Position numbers and translations under genes: made by a program | Assembly (NCBI GenBank): GCA_937887565.1 | Contig: CALABS010000014.1 | Coordinates: 1 to 48,303, forward strand | DNA: 48,303 nucleotides | DNA from: an uncultured Rhodospirillaceae bacterium | GTDB taxonomy: Bacteria > Pseudomonadota > Alphaproteobacteria > Rhodospirillales > Magnetospirillaceae | Direction of reading: 5' to 3' | Notes under the pieces: model-generated | The model's input: only the letters and a program-made list of their open reading frames with translations | Database searches by the model: none | Told to the model about the DNA's origin: nothing | In this document: positions 7,408 to 15,849 of the stretch, one piece after another | How the letters are laid out: each line of letters starts with the position of its first letter | Numbering within the stretch: position 1 is the first letter of the stretch

Positions 7408-8487
7408 ATGAGCACAGGAAATTTTCCGGCGGGCGTCGGCGATAACGTGGCGGTGATCGATGCCGTCGAGCGGCTGAGCGGCGCGGAGGTGATGACCGTC
7501 TCGGCTGCCGAAGCGTTGGGGCGGAATTTGGACTTTCTGGTCCTGCCGTCGGGTAAGAAGGCGCAGAGTCTGAAAGCCTTCATCGACGAACAGCGGGACC
7601 GTCCCGAGCGCATCCGCACGTCGGCGGTGGTGACGGACGCGGAGAGTTTCAACGCCTACCTCAACCGCTTCCGCCGGCCGGAATCGGCGGTGTTCGTGAG
7701 CATCGAAAGCCCGCCGTCGCTGCTGGGCGTGGTCGATTACCACGGGCAAGGAGAAGGGGCGGTGCCCAGCTTCTGCACCCACACCGTCTCGTACAACTTC
7801 CCCCTGTCCGACCCGATGAAGGCATGGGTCAAGGCGACCAAGGGCGACCCGATGGAGCAGGAGGAGTTCGCCTACTTTCTCCAGGACCGGGAATACGACA
7901 TCGAGAGCCCGCCCGCCGACTGGTCCATGCTGGACCCGGATGAGCTGGGCGTCATTCTCGACCTGCTGAACATCCACGGTGACCGGAATCCGGTGGATGA
8001 CGCCGATGCCGCCGCCTTGGCCGCCGAAGGCGGTGGGGATGATGACGGTGAAGACCGCTACATCCCCCGGAGCGCCATCTACAAGCTGCGGAAGAAGCGG
8101 TTCGGATCGAGCAAGCGCATGATGGATCTGGCGCGTGGGATCGAGGTGGGCGTGGGCCGGAAGGCGGTCTCGGCCTACAACCCGAAGACCGGCGAGAAGA
8201 ACATCAGCTTTTCCGAGGAACACGACACCCGCGACAGCGTGGGTAACAAGGTGGTGGTGCCCGACCTGTTCCTGGTCAACATCCCGGTGTTCGACGGCGG
8301 CGCCCGGCACCTGCTGCCGGTGCGGCTGGGCTATCGCGTTAAGGGCGGCTCCGTGAAGTGGGCCGTCGAACTGATCGACGCGCCCCGTCTGATCCGCAGT
8401 GCGGTCGATTCCGTGGCGCTTCAGGTCCTCACTGCGACCGGGTGTCCCGTCTATTACGGCAAGCCGAACGCCGCCAAGGCCGCGTAG
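7408..8487 (+). CDS. DUF2303 family protein (YfdQ-like)
   Basis: A 359-aa protein with the DUF2303/YfdQ layout: an N-terminal SGKKAQSLKAFIDEQRDRP block, a central SFNAYLNRFR and SIESPPSLLGVVDYH segment, an acidic linker (about residues 200-215), and a C-terminal HLLPVRLGYRVKGGSVKW block. ATG 7408 lies 6 bases after GGAG; a T-rich leader precedes it. DUF2303 is widespread in phage early regions near replication and recombination genes, with no proven activity. At 359 aa it is slightly longer than typical members because of the acidic insert. Confidence 0.85.
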   Translation: MSTGNFPAGVGDNVAVIDAVERLSGAEVMTVSAAEALGRNLDFLVLPSGKKAQSLKAFIDEQRDRPERIRTSAVVTDAESFNAYLNRFRRPESAVFVSIESPPSLLGVVDYHGQGEGAVPSFCTHTVSYNFPLSDPMKAWVKATKGDPMEQEEFAYFLQDREYDIESPPADWSMLDPDELGVILDLLNIHGDRNPVDDADAAALAAEGGGDDDGEDRYIPRSAIYKLRKKRFGSSKRMMDLARGIEVGVGRKAVSAYNPKTGEKNISFSEEHDTRDSVGNKVVVPDLFLVNIPVFDGGARHLLPVRLGYRVKGGSVKWAVELIDAPRLIRSAVDSVALQVLTATGCPVYYGKPNAAKAA

Positions 8488-8660
8488 CCCCACTCCATTC
8501 CCATTCGGCGGACCCCCGCCGTCTCCGCCGCCGGATCGGTCATCTCCGGCACCCCCCTCAACCAACCGAAGGAAAGGCTGTCCGAACCCATTACCGAACC
8601 GCCGGTCCCGCCATGCAGCAACACCGGGGCCGGCCCCTCTCTTCCAGCGGTGAGAACAGC

Positions 8661-10145
8661 ATGAACACCGAACCCGTCGAAACTCCTTACGGTCTTGTCC
8701 CGCCGCCCGTCGTCATCGGCGGCGGCCGGGTCGTGGCCTACAATGCCGACTGCCGGGCAGTGCTGCACATGCTGGCGGCCCGCGGGGAGTTGGTGCATGC
8801 GGTGTGCGAAGATCCCCCGTACCACTTGACAAGCATCGTCAAGCGGTTCGGACGCGACGGTTCGGCCCCAGCCGTTCACGGCACCGACGGCGCGTTCGCC
8901 CGCGCCAGCCGGGGGTTCATGGGCCACACCTGGGACGGTGGCAACGTCGCTTTCGACCCTGAGACATGGCGCCTGCACCTCGGCGCTCTGCTGCCCGGCG
9001 GGTACCTGACGGCCTTCGCCAGCACCAGCGGCTACCACCACATGGCCGTCGCCATCGAGGCGTCGGGGTTCCGAGCCCACCCGATGCTGGAGTACCTGTT
9101 CGACACCCACCCGCTGCTGGAATCTTTCCTGCTCACACTGTCGGCGGACCAGCTTGCTGCGTTGTGCCGGCTGATTGAGACCCAAGGCGACGTGTCGCCG
9201 CTCGCCTGGATTTTCGGTTCGGGCATGGTCAAACCGACCCGCCTGCAGTTGCCCGGCACCGACCACCTGCGTTACGGCGCCGGCGCCCTCAAGCCGGCCC
9301 TGGAGCCGGTGTTCATGGGACAAAAGCCGCTGGAGGGGACTGGCACGGAAAACTGGCTGGCGCACGGCGTCGGTGCGCTGAACGTGGACGCCGCCCGCGT
9401 CGAGCGGGAAGGGCGGTGGGACGCGCGTGGGAACGACTCCGCAGAAGCCAAGCGCATTTACCAGGGCGGTTTCAACAACCGCCGTAGCGGTTCCCGCGAC
9501 TTGGGCGGGTACCCCGCAAATGTCGTGCATGACGGCTCTGCCGCTGTCGCCGCCTGCTTCCCCGCAGCGCCAGGGCAACGGGGCGCCGTTTCCGGAGAAG
9601 AGGTATCCGCACCCACCAAGGGCACCTACGGTTCTGGGTGGCGTCGCGTCGCCGCCATGCCACGCCATGACGGAGGCGGCCCGGCCTCACGCCTGTTTTA
9701 CGGTGCCAAGGCCACCGGGGAGGACCGCTGGCACCTCTGCCGAGTATGCGGTGGTGCTGGTCCTGCAGGAACCGAATGGGCGCACCAGCACGACCGCACC
9801 AACACCGACCACATTGTCTGGCACCCCACTGTCAAGCCGGTGGCGCTGGCCCGCTGGCTGGTCCGCCTGACTTGCCCGCAGCCTGGGCAGACAGTCTTCG
9901 ACGGCTTCGCCGGCACCGGCACCACCGGGGTTGCGTGCCTCGCCGAAGGCCGCCGCGCCGTGCTGGTCGAGCAGAACCCCGACTACTTCCGAATTCTGGT
10001 GGCCCGCTGCCGGCACTACGCCGGGGAGAGCGCCTATGCGCTGCCCGAGCGCCGGCACCGCCGACCGGCCAAGGCCGCCACCCACCCCACACTATTTGCC
10101 GGCCTGGAGCCGGAAGGAGGTGCGCATGACGCAGCAGCAGAATGA
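8661..10145 (+). CDS. Beta-class DNA methyltransferase
   Basis: A 494-aa adenine-N6 or cytosine-N4 methyltransferase. The catalytic motif IV DPPY (residues 51-54) comes before the AdoMet-binding motif I FDGFAGTGTTG (from residue 413), the beta-class order. WHPTVKPVALARWLVRL and NPDYF flank motif I as usual. Between them are the phage-type blocks WIFGSGMVKPTRLQLPG, YGAGALKPALEPVFMGQKP and SRLFYGAKA. CRVCGGAG (about residue 360) looks like half of a zinc ribbon. No restriction gene is adjacent, so protection of phage DNA from host restriction is the likely role. ATG 8661 follows GGTGAGA. A 173-base gap without other features precedes it. Confidence 0.9.
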   Translation: MNTEPVETPYGLVPPPVVIGGGRVVAYNADCRAVLHMLAARGELVHAVCEDPPYHLTSIVKRFGRDGSAPAVHGTDGAFARASRGFMGHTWDGGNVAFDPETWRLHLGALLPGGYLTAFASTSGYHHMAVAIEASGFRAHPMLEYLFDTHPLLESFLLTLSADQLAALCRLIETQGDVSPLAWIFGSGMVKPTRLQLPGTDHLRYGAGALKPALEPVFMGQKPLEGTGTENWLAHGVGALNVDAARVEREGRWDARGNDSAEAKRIYQGGFNNRRSGSRDLGGYPANVVHDGSAAVAACFPAAPGQRGAVSGEEVSAPTKGTYGSGWRRVAAMPRHDGGGPASRLFYGAKATGEDRWHLCRVCGGAGPAGTEWAHQHDRTNTDHIVWHPTVKPVALARWLVRLTCPQPGQTVFDGFAGTGTTGVACLAEGRRAVLVEQNPDYFRILVARCRHYAGESAYALPERRHRRPAKAATHPTLFAGLEPEGGAHDAAAE

Positions 10146-11010
10146 GCCGGGCCGCGAGCCCGACCACCACCCCGCAGGGACCGTGTTGTCCATCGGCAGC
10201 ATTGCCACCACGGACGGCGCCGTCACCGGGGTGCTGGTCGAAATGGACGTGGAGAACGTCCGCGCGTCGGCGGCCCTACTTGACGAACGCGTCGTCATCG
10301 TGCCGGCGGAAGCCCTCCGCTCCCGCCCGGAAGGCGCCGTGACCATGCTCGCTTCCGCCCTGGAACACGACGCCCAGGTGGTAGGTGACCTTCGCCGGCG
10401 GATCGCCGAACTGGAGGCGCGGCTTGTCGGGCAGCCCCACCCGTCGGCGGTGCCGGAGGGGTGGAGGCTGGTGCCGGTCGAGCCGACGCCCGAAATCTTG
10501 GACGCGATGCGGACTGACCCGGACGGGAGCAAGCGCGATATCCCCGACGCTTACCTGCGGTGGGTGTACCACGCCGCGGTATCCACCGACCCTCCCGCGC
10601 CGTCGGTGTGGAGGCCGATGGAAACGCAGTCCACCATTGCCGATTGGGCCGACGGCGTGTTCGGACCGCACCAGGGGCCGGTACCGCCCCTGCTGCGCTC
10701 CATCAATGAACTGGTGGAGGCCTGCATCGCCGCCGGCATCTCGCAGCAGGAGTTTAGGGCGCGCGTCGATGCTGAATTCGTCCGGCAGGTCAAGAAGGGG
10801 GCTGCCGCTGATCTTACCAACCTGCCGGCGGAAGTCGCCGGCACGGTGATCGTCTTGTACCGCGTTGCTCAGGCCGCCGGCTTCGACCTGCACGCTGCCG
10901 TCGATGCCGAAATGCGCAAGAACCGTGGCCGCCAGTGGTTCGCGAAGGGCGACGGGACCGGCCATCACCTCCCCGCGCCCCCGGCTCCGGAAGAGGAGGG
11001 CGGGCGATGA
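10126..11010 (+). CDS. MazG-like phage protein
   Basis: A 294-aa protein with a strong AAGGAGG 5 bases before ATG 10126, overlapping the methyltransferase end by 20 bases. The middle has VPEGWRLVPVEPTPEILDAM, a motif common in phage proteins. The C-terminal 115 residues look MazG-like (LLRSINELVEACIAAG; LPAEVAGTVIVLYRVAQAAG; NRGRQW.AKGDGTGHH). The classic EExxE metal site reads NELVE, so NTP-pyrophosphohydrolase activity is uncertain. A role in nucleotide pools or in dampening host alarm signals is inferred from the family. Confidence 0.7.
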   Translation: MTQQQNEPGREPDHHPAGTVLSIGSIATTDGAVTGVLVEMDVENVRASAALLDERVVIVPAEALRSRPEGAVTMLASALEHDAQVVGDLRRRIAELEARLVGQPHPSAVPEGWRLVPVEPTPEILDAMRTDPDGSKRDIPDAYLRWVYHAAVSTDPPAPSVWRPMETQSTIADWADGVFGPHQGPVPPLLRSINELVEACIAAGISQQEFRARVDAEFVRQVKKGAAADLTNLPAEVAGTVIVLYRVAQAAGFDLHAAVDAEMRKNRGRQWFAKGDGTGHHLPAPPAPEEEGGR

Positions 11011-11273
11011 ATAGCCGCGACTGGAGCCTTTTCGCCTCGTCCCTCGTCCTGGCTGCCAACACCGCGGTGATGGGCTGGGGTGCCCACGCCCTCTACGCCA
11101 GCCGTATGGATGCGCTGCGCAAGGCATCGTTTGGTGACGCGGCGTGGTTGGCGTGCCGGGTGATTTCCGACGCATTTCCCGAAGCCGGGATCGGCGACGA
11201 GGCGTGCGAGCGCGCTAAGCAACGTGCCCGCAAAACTGCGCCCGGCCAGGCGCCGAAGGAACGGGAGGACTGA
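11007..11273 (+). CDS. Small membrane protein
   Basis: An 88-aa protein with one N-terminal membrane segment (LFASSLVLAANTAVMGWGA) and a charged, basic C-terminus. Its start overlaps the previous stop (ATGA). Function unknown; a single-pass inner-membrane protein is likely. Confidence 0.65.
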   Translation: MNSRDWSLFASSLVLAANTAVMGWGAHALYASRMDALRKASFGDAAWLACRVISDAFPEAGIGDEACERAKQRARKTAPGQAPKERED

Positions 11274-11277
11274 CCCC

Positions 11278-11967
11278 ATGACCACCACCGACACCCCGGA
11301 GAGCGTGGCGGCGCGGCTGAATAGCTTCGCCGAAATCTGGTCCGCCGGGTTTCCCGATGAGACGCAACATTTGGAGGCGCTCCAGACGGGCGCCGCCACG
11401 CTTCGGGCGCAGGCGGCGGAGATTGCGCGCCTGTCGAAACGCCTGGAAGAGATGGAGCGCGTCCGATCCTGCGCCGTCGCTGATCATGTGGCAGCCGAAG
11501 CCGCCCTTGCCGATGCTCGCACCAAATTCGGTCGGGCCGGCGCCATATGGCAGAAGGCACGGATGCGGCTCGAAGTCGAGCGCGACGAGGCTCGCGCCGC
11601 CCTTGCCGCCTCTGAGGCCAAGGGGCAGGCCATGCGGGAGGCGCTGAAGAACGTCAGCCGCTTTGTCAGAGCCTTTGCCGCCGACGAGACTGACGAGGAG
11701 ATCCACGCATCGGCCTGCGCATGTGAGGAGCAGATAGGCGCCGCCCTCTCCACCCCGCCCGCCGAACAACCGGGCCCGGCGGATGCGCCGTCGCTGCTGG
11801 CGGCATGGTGGCTTGACGGAGCCTCGTTCGATCAACGCTTGCTTGCCGCGGGTCTGGTCAAGGCAATTGCCTACGACCTCACCGAAGCCGGGGAAGCGGC
11901 CATCAATCACCACGTGGCGACCCGCTCTGCCGGGCTGCTGCCAGCGACCGAGGGGGAGGGCCGATAA
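11278..11967 (+). CDS. Coiled-coil phage protein
   Basis: A 229-aa protein. Residues about 30-130 are heptad-rich, Ala/Glu/Arg-rich helix (LRAQAAEIARLSKRLEEMER; VERDEARAALAASEAKGQ), the pattern of phage Ead/Ea22-type early proteins. ATG 11278 follows GGGAGG. The last 60 residues are a separate mixed segment (LLAAWWLDGASFDQRLLAAG). Function unknown. Confidence 0.6.
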   Translation: MTTTDTPESVAARLNSFAEIWSAGFPDETQHLEALQTGAATLRAQAAEIARLSKRLEEMERVRSCAVADHVAAEAALADARTKFGRAGAIWQKARMRLEVERDEARAALAASEAKGQAMREALKNVSRFVRAFAADETDEEIHASACACEEQIGAALSTPPAEQPGPADAPSLLAAWWLDGASFDQRLLAAGLVKAIAYDLTEAGEAAINHHVATRSAGLLPATEGEGR

Positions 11968-12464
11968 TGCCGAGAACCCGTAAGGCATGGGCTGTCTTCC
12001 ACGAAGACTTCCCCGATGAGCCTTCCATCGTCTTCGCCCGTACCGCCGCCAAGGCAAAGGCGTCCCTGCTGTCGGACGCGGAGGACTGCGGCTACACGCC
12101 GAAGGATTTCTTCACGACAGCCCGCGCACGCCGCTCCCCGGCCAACGACATGGTGCTGCCCGACGAGCACCGCCTCGTCGCCGAACTGGATGACAAGGAC
12201 CGGCACATCATCCTGCATTCCTTCGGCGGCTACGCCCGTATGGGCAAGGAGGGTTACCGGGACCACTACTGCACCGATCCGTCCGACCTCCTCCTGCTGC
12301 GGCTGGCATGGGAGTTCGGCCTGTTCAGCGGCCCGCACGGCGAATGCGCCTATGGCGACACCGGCATGTGGAGCGGCGCCTTTTTCTATCTGACCGAACT
12401 CGGCAAGACCGTCGCGCGGTCGATGCTGCCGACCTATCAGGGGGAGGGCCGGGACAATGGCTAA
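11967..12464 (+). CDS. Hypothetical early protein
   Basis: A 165-aa protein whose start overlaps the previous stop (TAATG). It has a compact N-terminal domain (AWAVFHEDFPDEPSIVFART) and a C-terminal half beginning LLLLRLAWEFGLFSGPHG, with Tyr/Gly-rich turns. I do not recognise it. Confidence 0.6.
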   Translation: MPRTRKAWAVFHEDFPDEPSIVFARTAAKAKASLLSDAEDCGYTPKDFFTTARARRSPANDMVLPDEHRLVAELDDKDRHIILHSFGGYARMGKEGYRDHYCTDPSDLLLLRLAWEFGLFSGPHGECAYGDTGMWSGAFFYLTELGKTVARSMLPTYQGEGRDNG

Positions 12465-12720
12465 GGTCCTCCGCCAAGAATCCAACACTGCCCGCCGTCA
12501 GCACCATTGCTACCGGTGCGGTCACACCATCAGCGCCGGCGATAGCTACCTCGCCGTGACCTTCCGCGGACTGCCGGCGGACGGCTGGTATGGCATCCGC
12601 TACGCCAAGGTCTGCCGGTTCTGCCAGCCGCACCCGCTTTGCACCTGTGGGGATTGCGACTTCGTGGTCGCTGACCAGATCGCCGAACCCATCGGAATTC
12701 TGGAGGCCGCCCATGGCTGA
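12457..12720 (+). CDS. Small zinc-finger protein
   Basis: An 87-aa protein with paired Cys motifs: CYRCGH (about residues 18-22), CRFCQPHPLCTCGDC (about 53-67). The spacing suggests one or two structural zinc sites. It overlaps both neighbours by 8 bases, so it is translated as part of the operon. It could bind nucleic acid or a partner protein; no specific role is known. Confidence 0.7.
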   Translation: MAKVLRQESNTARRQHHCYRCGHTISAGDSYLAVTFRGLPADGWYGIRYAKVCRFCQPHPLCTCGDCDFVVADQIAEPIGILEAAHG

Positions 12721-13705
12721 GAGCAAGATCGAATGGACCGACAGGGTGTGGACGCCAATCGTCGGCTGTACGCCCGTGTCCCCCGCCTGCGCCAACTGCT
12801 ACGCGGCGCCGATGGCTGCTCGGCTGGAGGCGATGGGGCAGGCCAAGTATGCCGGCCTCGCCACCCGCGAAGGGAGCCGGGGGAAATGGACCGGGAAGGT
12901 CACCCTCTGGGAACCGGAAGTGCTGGCGCCCCTGCACCGCCGGAAACCCACCCGCTGGTTCCTGACTTCAATGGGGGATGTGGGCCACCCGGACGTACCT
13001 GGATGGTTCCTTGACCGGCTGTTCGCCGTCATGGCCCTGACGCCACACCACACGTTCTATGTCCTGACCAAGCGACCTGATCGTGTGGCCGCGTACTTGG
13101 AGGCGGCGCAGGGGAATGTAATTGACGCATGGCGCCGCATTGCCACTCCGAAGGTGCGCGTCGGTTGCGGTGCAGGGCCAGTGCCTTGGCCGCTACGAAA
13201 CGTGCTGATCGGCTGCACTGCCGAAGGCCAGTCGCGCGCCGAAGAGCGCCGCCAGCATATGGAGCGCATCGCCGCCGCCGGCTGGCGGACCTTCGTCAGC
13301 TACGAGCCGGCCTTGGGCATGGTCGATTGGTCCGGCTGGGACTTCCTGTCATGGCTCACCAGCGGCGGGGAGAGCGGTCCTCACGCCCGCCCGTCCCATC
13401 CGGACTGGCACCGGGCCGCGCGCGATTGGTGCGCCGACCACGGCATTCCCTACTTCTTCAAGCAGTGGGGCGAGTGGGCCCCGCAGCTTGGCGCCATCGA
13501 CCTGTACGAATTCGGCGAGCAAAGCCGCCGTCAGTGGGCAGCGTGGGACCATGACCGCCAGGGCTGGGAATATTGGGACCGTCCGCTCTGGTGTGACGAC
13601 CTGGGAGCCCCTGAAGATTGCCTCGTGAAGGTCGGGAAGTCCGCCGCTGGCCACCTCCTTGACGGGGTGGAGCACCGCGCGGCGCCGGGGGTGCGCCATG
13701 GCTGA
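12713..13705 (+). CDS. DUF5131 / phage Gp37-Gp68 family protein
   Basis: A 330-aa protein starting MAESKIEWTD, the hallmark opening of the phage Gp37/Gp68 (DUF5131) family. GCTPVSPACANCYA (about residues 17-30) gives C-x5-C-x2-CY, which resembles a radical-SAM iron-sulfur motif. FLTSMGDVGHPDVP, FYVLTKRPDRV, NVLIGCTAEGQ and GGESGPHARP are further family blocks. It is probably a radical-SAM-fold enzyme, substrate unknown. The start overlaps the preceding stop by 8 bases. Confidence 0.9.
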   Translation: MAESKIEWTDRVWTPIVGCTPVSPACANCYAAPMAARLEAMGQAKYAGLATREGSRGKWTGKVTLWEPEVLAPLHRRKPTRWFLTSMGDVGHPDVPGWFLDRLFAVMALTPHHTFYVLTKRPDRVAAYLEAAQGNVIDAWRRIATPKVRVGCGAGPVPWPLRNVLIGCTAEGQSRAEERRQHMERIAAAGWRTFVSYEPALGMVDWSGWDFLSWLTSGGESGPHARPSHPDWHRAARDWCADHGIPYFFKQWGEWAPQLGAIDLYEFGEQSRRQWAAWDHDRQGWEYWDRPLWCDDLGAPEDCLVKVGKSAAGHLLDGVEHRAAPGVRHG

Positions 13706-14327
13706 CCGCCCCATCATCTTCAGCGGTCCGATGGTCCGCGCCCAGATCAACGGCCTGAAGACCCAGACGCGTCGGCTGGAAACCTCGCCGCTCGCCAAGG
13801 TGCAAGTGGGGGACCGGCTCTACGTGCGGGAGTCCTGGCAGACGGGGATGACCGGCAACGGTCCCCAGATCGCCTACGCCGCCACGCCGGATTGCGTGGA
13901 GATCGACGCATGGGACGGCCACAATGAGGGGTGTGGGCCGTCCTTCAACTACGACCGGTGCCCCGGAGCGAAGTGGCATCACTGGCTTGGCGATGTGCTT
14001 GCCGCCGGCCCGTGGCGCCCCTCCATCCACATGCCGAGGTGGGCCAGCCGTCTCACGCTGGTGGTGACGGATGTGCGGCTCCAGCACCTCCAGGACATCA
14101 CGGAGGAGGATGCGCGGGCTGAGGGTATGCAGGAGCCGACCTTGCGCGACCTGGGCGGCGAACTGGAGCAAGCGGCATGGTCGGAACGGCAGGTCTTCTC
14201 CCGCCTCTGGAGCAGCCTCCACACCCGCCCTGGCGAGCGGTGGGAGGACAACCCCGCCATCGTGGCCCTGACCTTCACGGTCCACCGCCGCAACATCGAT
14301 GCGATGGAGTCCACCCATGCAGCCTGA
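13698..14327 (+). CDS. ASCH-domain phage protein
   Basis: A 209-aa protein with the phage ASCH pattern: FSGPMVRAQINGLKTQTRR (start), GDRLYVRESWQ, then RPSIHMPRWASRLTLVVTDV and LQDITEEDARAEGM. ASCH domains have a PUA-like beta-barrel thought to bind RNA or modified nucleotides; some members are nucleases or amidohydrolases. It commonly follows DUF5131 in phages, as here, with an 8-base overlap, suggesting a shared pathway. Confidence 0.88.
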   Translation: MADRPIIFSGPMVRAQINGLKTQTRRLETSPLAKVQVGDRLYVRESWQTGMTGNGPQIAYAATPDCVEIDAWDGHNEGCGPSFNYDRCPGAKWHHWLGDVLAAGPWRPSIHMPRWASRLTLVVTDVRLQHLQDITEEDARAEGMQEPTLRDLGGELEQAAWSERQVFSRLWSSLHTRPGERWEDNPAIVALTFTVHRRNIDAMESTHAA

Positions 14328-14406
14328 CACCCAGACACAGGGGCCGGCGCTGGCCGGTCCCACCACGACCAACGGGGACGGCAGCGTTCAGCCGCTGCTG
14401 GTGTGA
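14317..14406 (+). CDS. Possible 29-aa linker ORF
   Basis: It starts inside the end of the ASCH gene (ATG 14317) and ends just before the next start. It encodes a Pro/Thr/Gly-rich peptide (MQPDTQTQGPALAGPTTTNG). The overlap pattern fits an operon of coupled genes, but the composition is low-complexity and there is no ribosome site. Weak call. Confidence 0.25.
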   Translation: MQPDTQTQGPALAGPTTTNGDGSVQPLLV

Positions 14407-14408
14407 CG

Positions 14409-14588
14409 ATGAGCATCAAGCTCTGGCAAGCATTGCTATTGGCCGTCGGCTGGATCGGGGCGGACGTCGTTCGCCTCGTTCATGGTCACCATCAGGATGG
14501 CGCGCTGGTCATCGCCGGGTGCCTCAGCATCGCCATTTTCTGCGCCGGTCTGACGCTCGTGGCCGCTCTCAACAGGTGGCTGTCATGA
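14409..14588 (+). CDS. Small two-segment membrane protein
   Basis: A 59-aa protein with two predicted membrane helices (ALLLAVGWIGADVVRLV and GALVIAGCLSIAIFCAGLTL). A GTG at 14403 overlaps the upstream stop. Function unknown; small early membrane proteins of phages often act in exclusion, which is inference only. Confidence 0.55.
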   Translation: MSIKLWQALLLAVGWIGADVVRLVHGHHQDGALVIAGCLSIAIFCAGLTLVAALNRWLS

Positions 14589-14638
14589 CCAAAAACACCA
14601 GGGAATACGTCATGGCGGGCAGGAGACAGACGAGATGA
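14585..14638 (+). CDS. Possible 17-aa coupling leader peptide
   Basis: ATG 14585 overlaps the previous stop (ATGA) and the frame ends in TGA overlapping the initiator gene's ATG (14635). The 17-aa peptide bridges two genes exactly and may serve only to carry ribosomes to the initiator start. Confidence 0.3.
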   Translation: MTKNTREYVMAGRRQTR

Positions 14639-15849
14639 GCATCATGGAAACCTTGGCAACGCCGGCCCTATCTGACCCGCTCGTCCCGCCGGAAGCGGAC
14701 CTGCGCGATTTCCCGTTCATGCCGCTTGACGTGGCAACCCTATGCGATTCCGGCATCGCCGTTGAGGCGACGGGAGACGAGTTCCGGGCAGCCGTCCTGC
14801 TGTGGTGCAAAGCATGGCACCAAGTGCCGGCGGGTAGCCTTCCCAACAACAATGCCCTGCTCGCCCAATATGCGGGATATGGGCGTGTTGTCGGTGAGTG
14901 GTTGAAGGTGCGGGATGGTGCGTTGCGTGGGTTCGTCTTGTGCACCGACGGGCGGCTCTACCACCCGACCGTGGCGGCGAAGGCGTGTGAGGCGTGGGAG
15001 AAGAAGCAAGCCTACGAGCGCAGCAAGGCGGCCGAGCGGGAACGCAAAAAGGGCAAGAAGGGGGCGTCGCCAGGAATTCCGCCGGAAACAGATGCTGTTC
15101 CGCCGGAGGTGCCGCAACCTTCCGCCGGAATTCCGCCGGAACCCCCCCAGCCTTCCGCCGGAAAGACAGCGGAATTCCGGCAGCGGCACCACGGAATTCC
15201 GGCGGAAAATGCTCTTAAGGGAGAAGGACAAGGAGAAGGAGATTCTACCCCCCCCCTTCACTTCGTTTCGGGTGGTGGTTCCGCGACCGATCCGGTCGCG
15301 ACCACCACCGACCCCGAAAACCTGGTTGAGGCATTCGACGCCGCCTTGGTCGAGGTCTGGGGCGAGAAAGCCGCCAGACGGGCGCCGCACAGCACCGATT
15401 TCGACGTGGCGCAGGATCTGGCCGAAGCCGGCGTCACCGCCGACCTGATGGCCGCGGTGTGCCTGAGGCAGCTTGGACAGATGCGCAGCCGTCCCAAGGC
15501 GAAGCCGCCGTGGAGCCTGTCCGTGGTAGCCGCCGATGTCCGGGCCGCCCTGGCCGCCGCCCAGGCAGCACCTCAGCCGCCGGTGCAATTCTCAACCCCC
15601 AAGGCGCCCGCGCCCTACCGCGGCATCCTGACCGATGACGATTTTTCGCGGTGGATCGCGCCGTGTGACGTCGCGATAGCCGGCAACGAGGCGGTCATCA
15701 CCGCCCCATCTCCCGTCGCCGCCAAGTGGATCAGGGAGCGCCTGGAGGTCGGGCTGATGCGCGCCCTCGTCGTGCAGTCCATCCGCATCAAGGTCGATCC
15801 CGCTGTCGTCGCCAACCCCATCCCCCACCACGTGCCGGAAAGGGCATGA
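14635..15849 (+). CDS. Replication initiator (DUF1376 + DnaA_N-like)
   Basis: A 404-aa protein. Residues about 22-125 match DUF1376/YdaU (DLRDFPFMPLDVATL; LLWCKAWHQVPAGSLPNN; LCTDGRLYHPTVAAKA), a phage replication-start domain. A low-complexity Pro/Glu linker follows (about 140-190). The C-terminus (about 330-395: DFSRWIAPCDVAIAGNEAVI, then APSPVAAKWIRERLEVGL) resembles the DnaA N-terminal/helicase-loading domain. This is the expected initiator, analogous in place to lambda O. The linker DNA contains iteron-like repeats (separate entry) and a nine-C run at 15248-15256. No helicase or helicase-loader gene follows, so host DnaB is presumably recruited. Confidence 0.82.
   Translation: MSIMETLATPALSDPLVPPEADLRDFPFMPLDVATLCDSGIAVEATGDEFRAAVLLWCKAWHQVPAGSLPNNNALLAQYAGYGRVVGEWLKVRDGALRGFVLCTDGRLYHPTVAAKACEAWEKKQAYERSKAAERERKKGKKGASPGIPPETDAVPPEVPQPSAGIPPEPPQPSAGKTAEFRQRHHGIPAENALKGEGQGEGDSTPPLHFVSGGGSATDPVATTTDPENLVEAFDAALVEVWGEKAARRAPHSTDFDVAQDLAEAGVTADLMAAVCLRQLGQMRSRPKAKPPWSLSVVAADVRAALAAAQAAPQPPVQFSTPKAPAPYRGILTDDDFSRWIAPCDVAIAGNEAVITAPSPVAAKWIRERLEVGLMRALVVQSIRIKVDPAVVANPIPHHVPERA
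15077..15207. repeat. Iteron-like array inside initiator gene
   Basis: Repeats of TTCCGCCGGAA at 15077-15087, 15120-15130, 15131-15141 and 15153-15163, a one-mismatch copy at 15098-15108, an inverted copy at 15197-15207, and a degenerate inverted copy near 15175. Copies are read in two different codon frames (IPPE in some, PSAG in others), so conservation appears to be at DNA level. A purine-rich tract and a nine-C run follow. This is a candidate replication origin, as in lambda where ori lies inside O. Confidence 0.6.
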
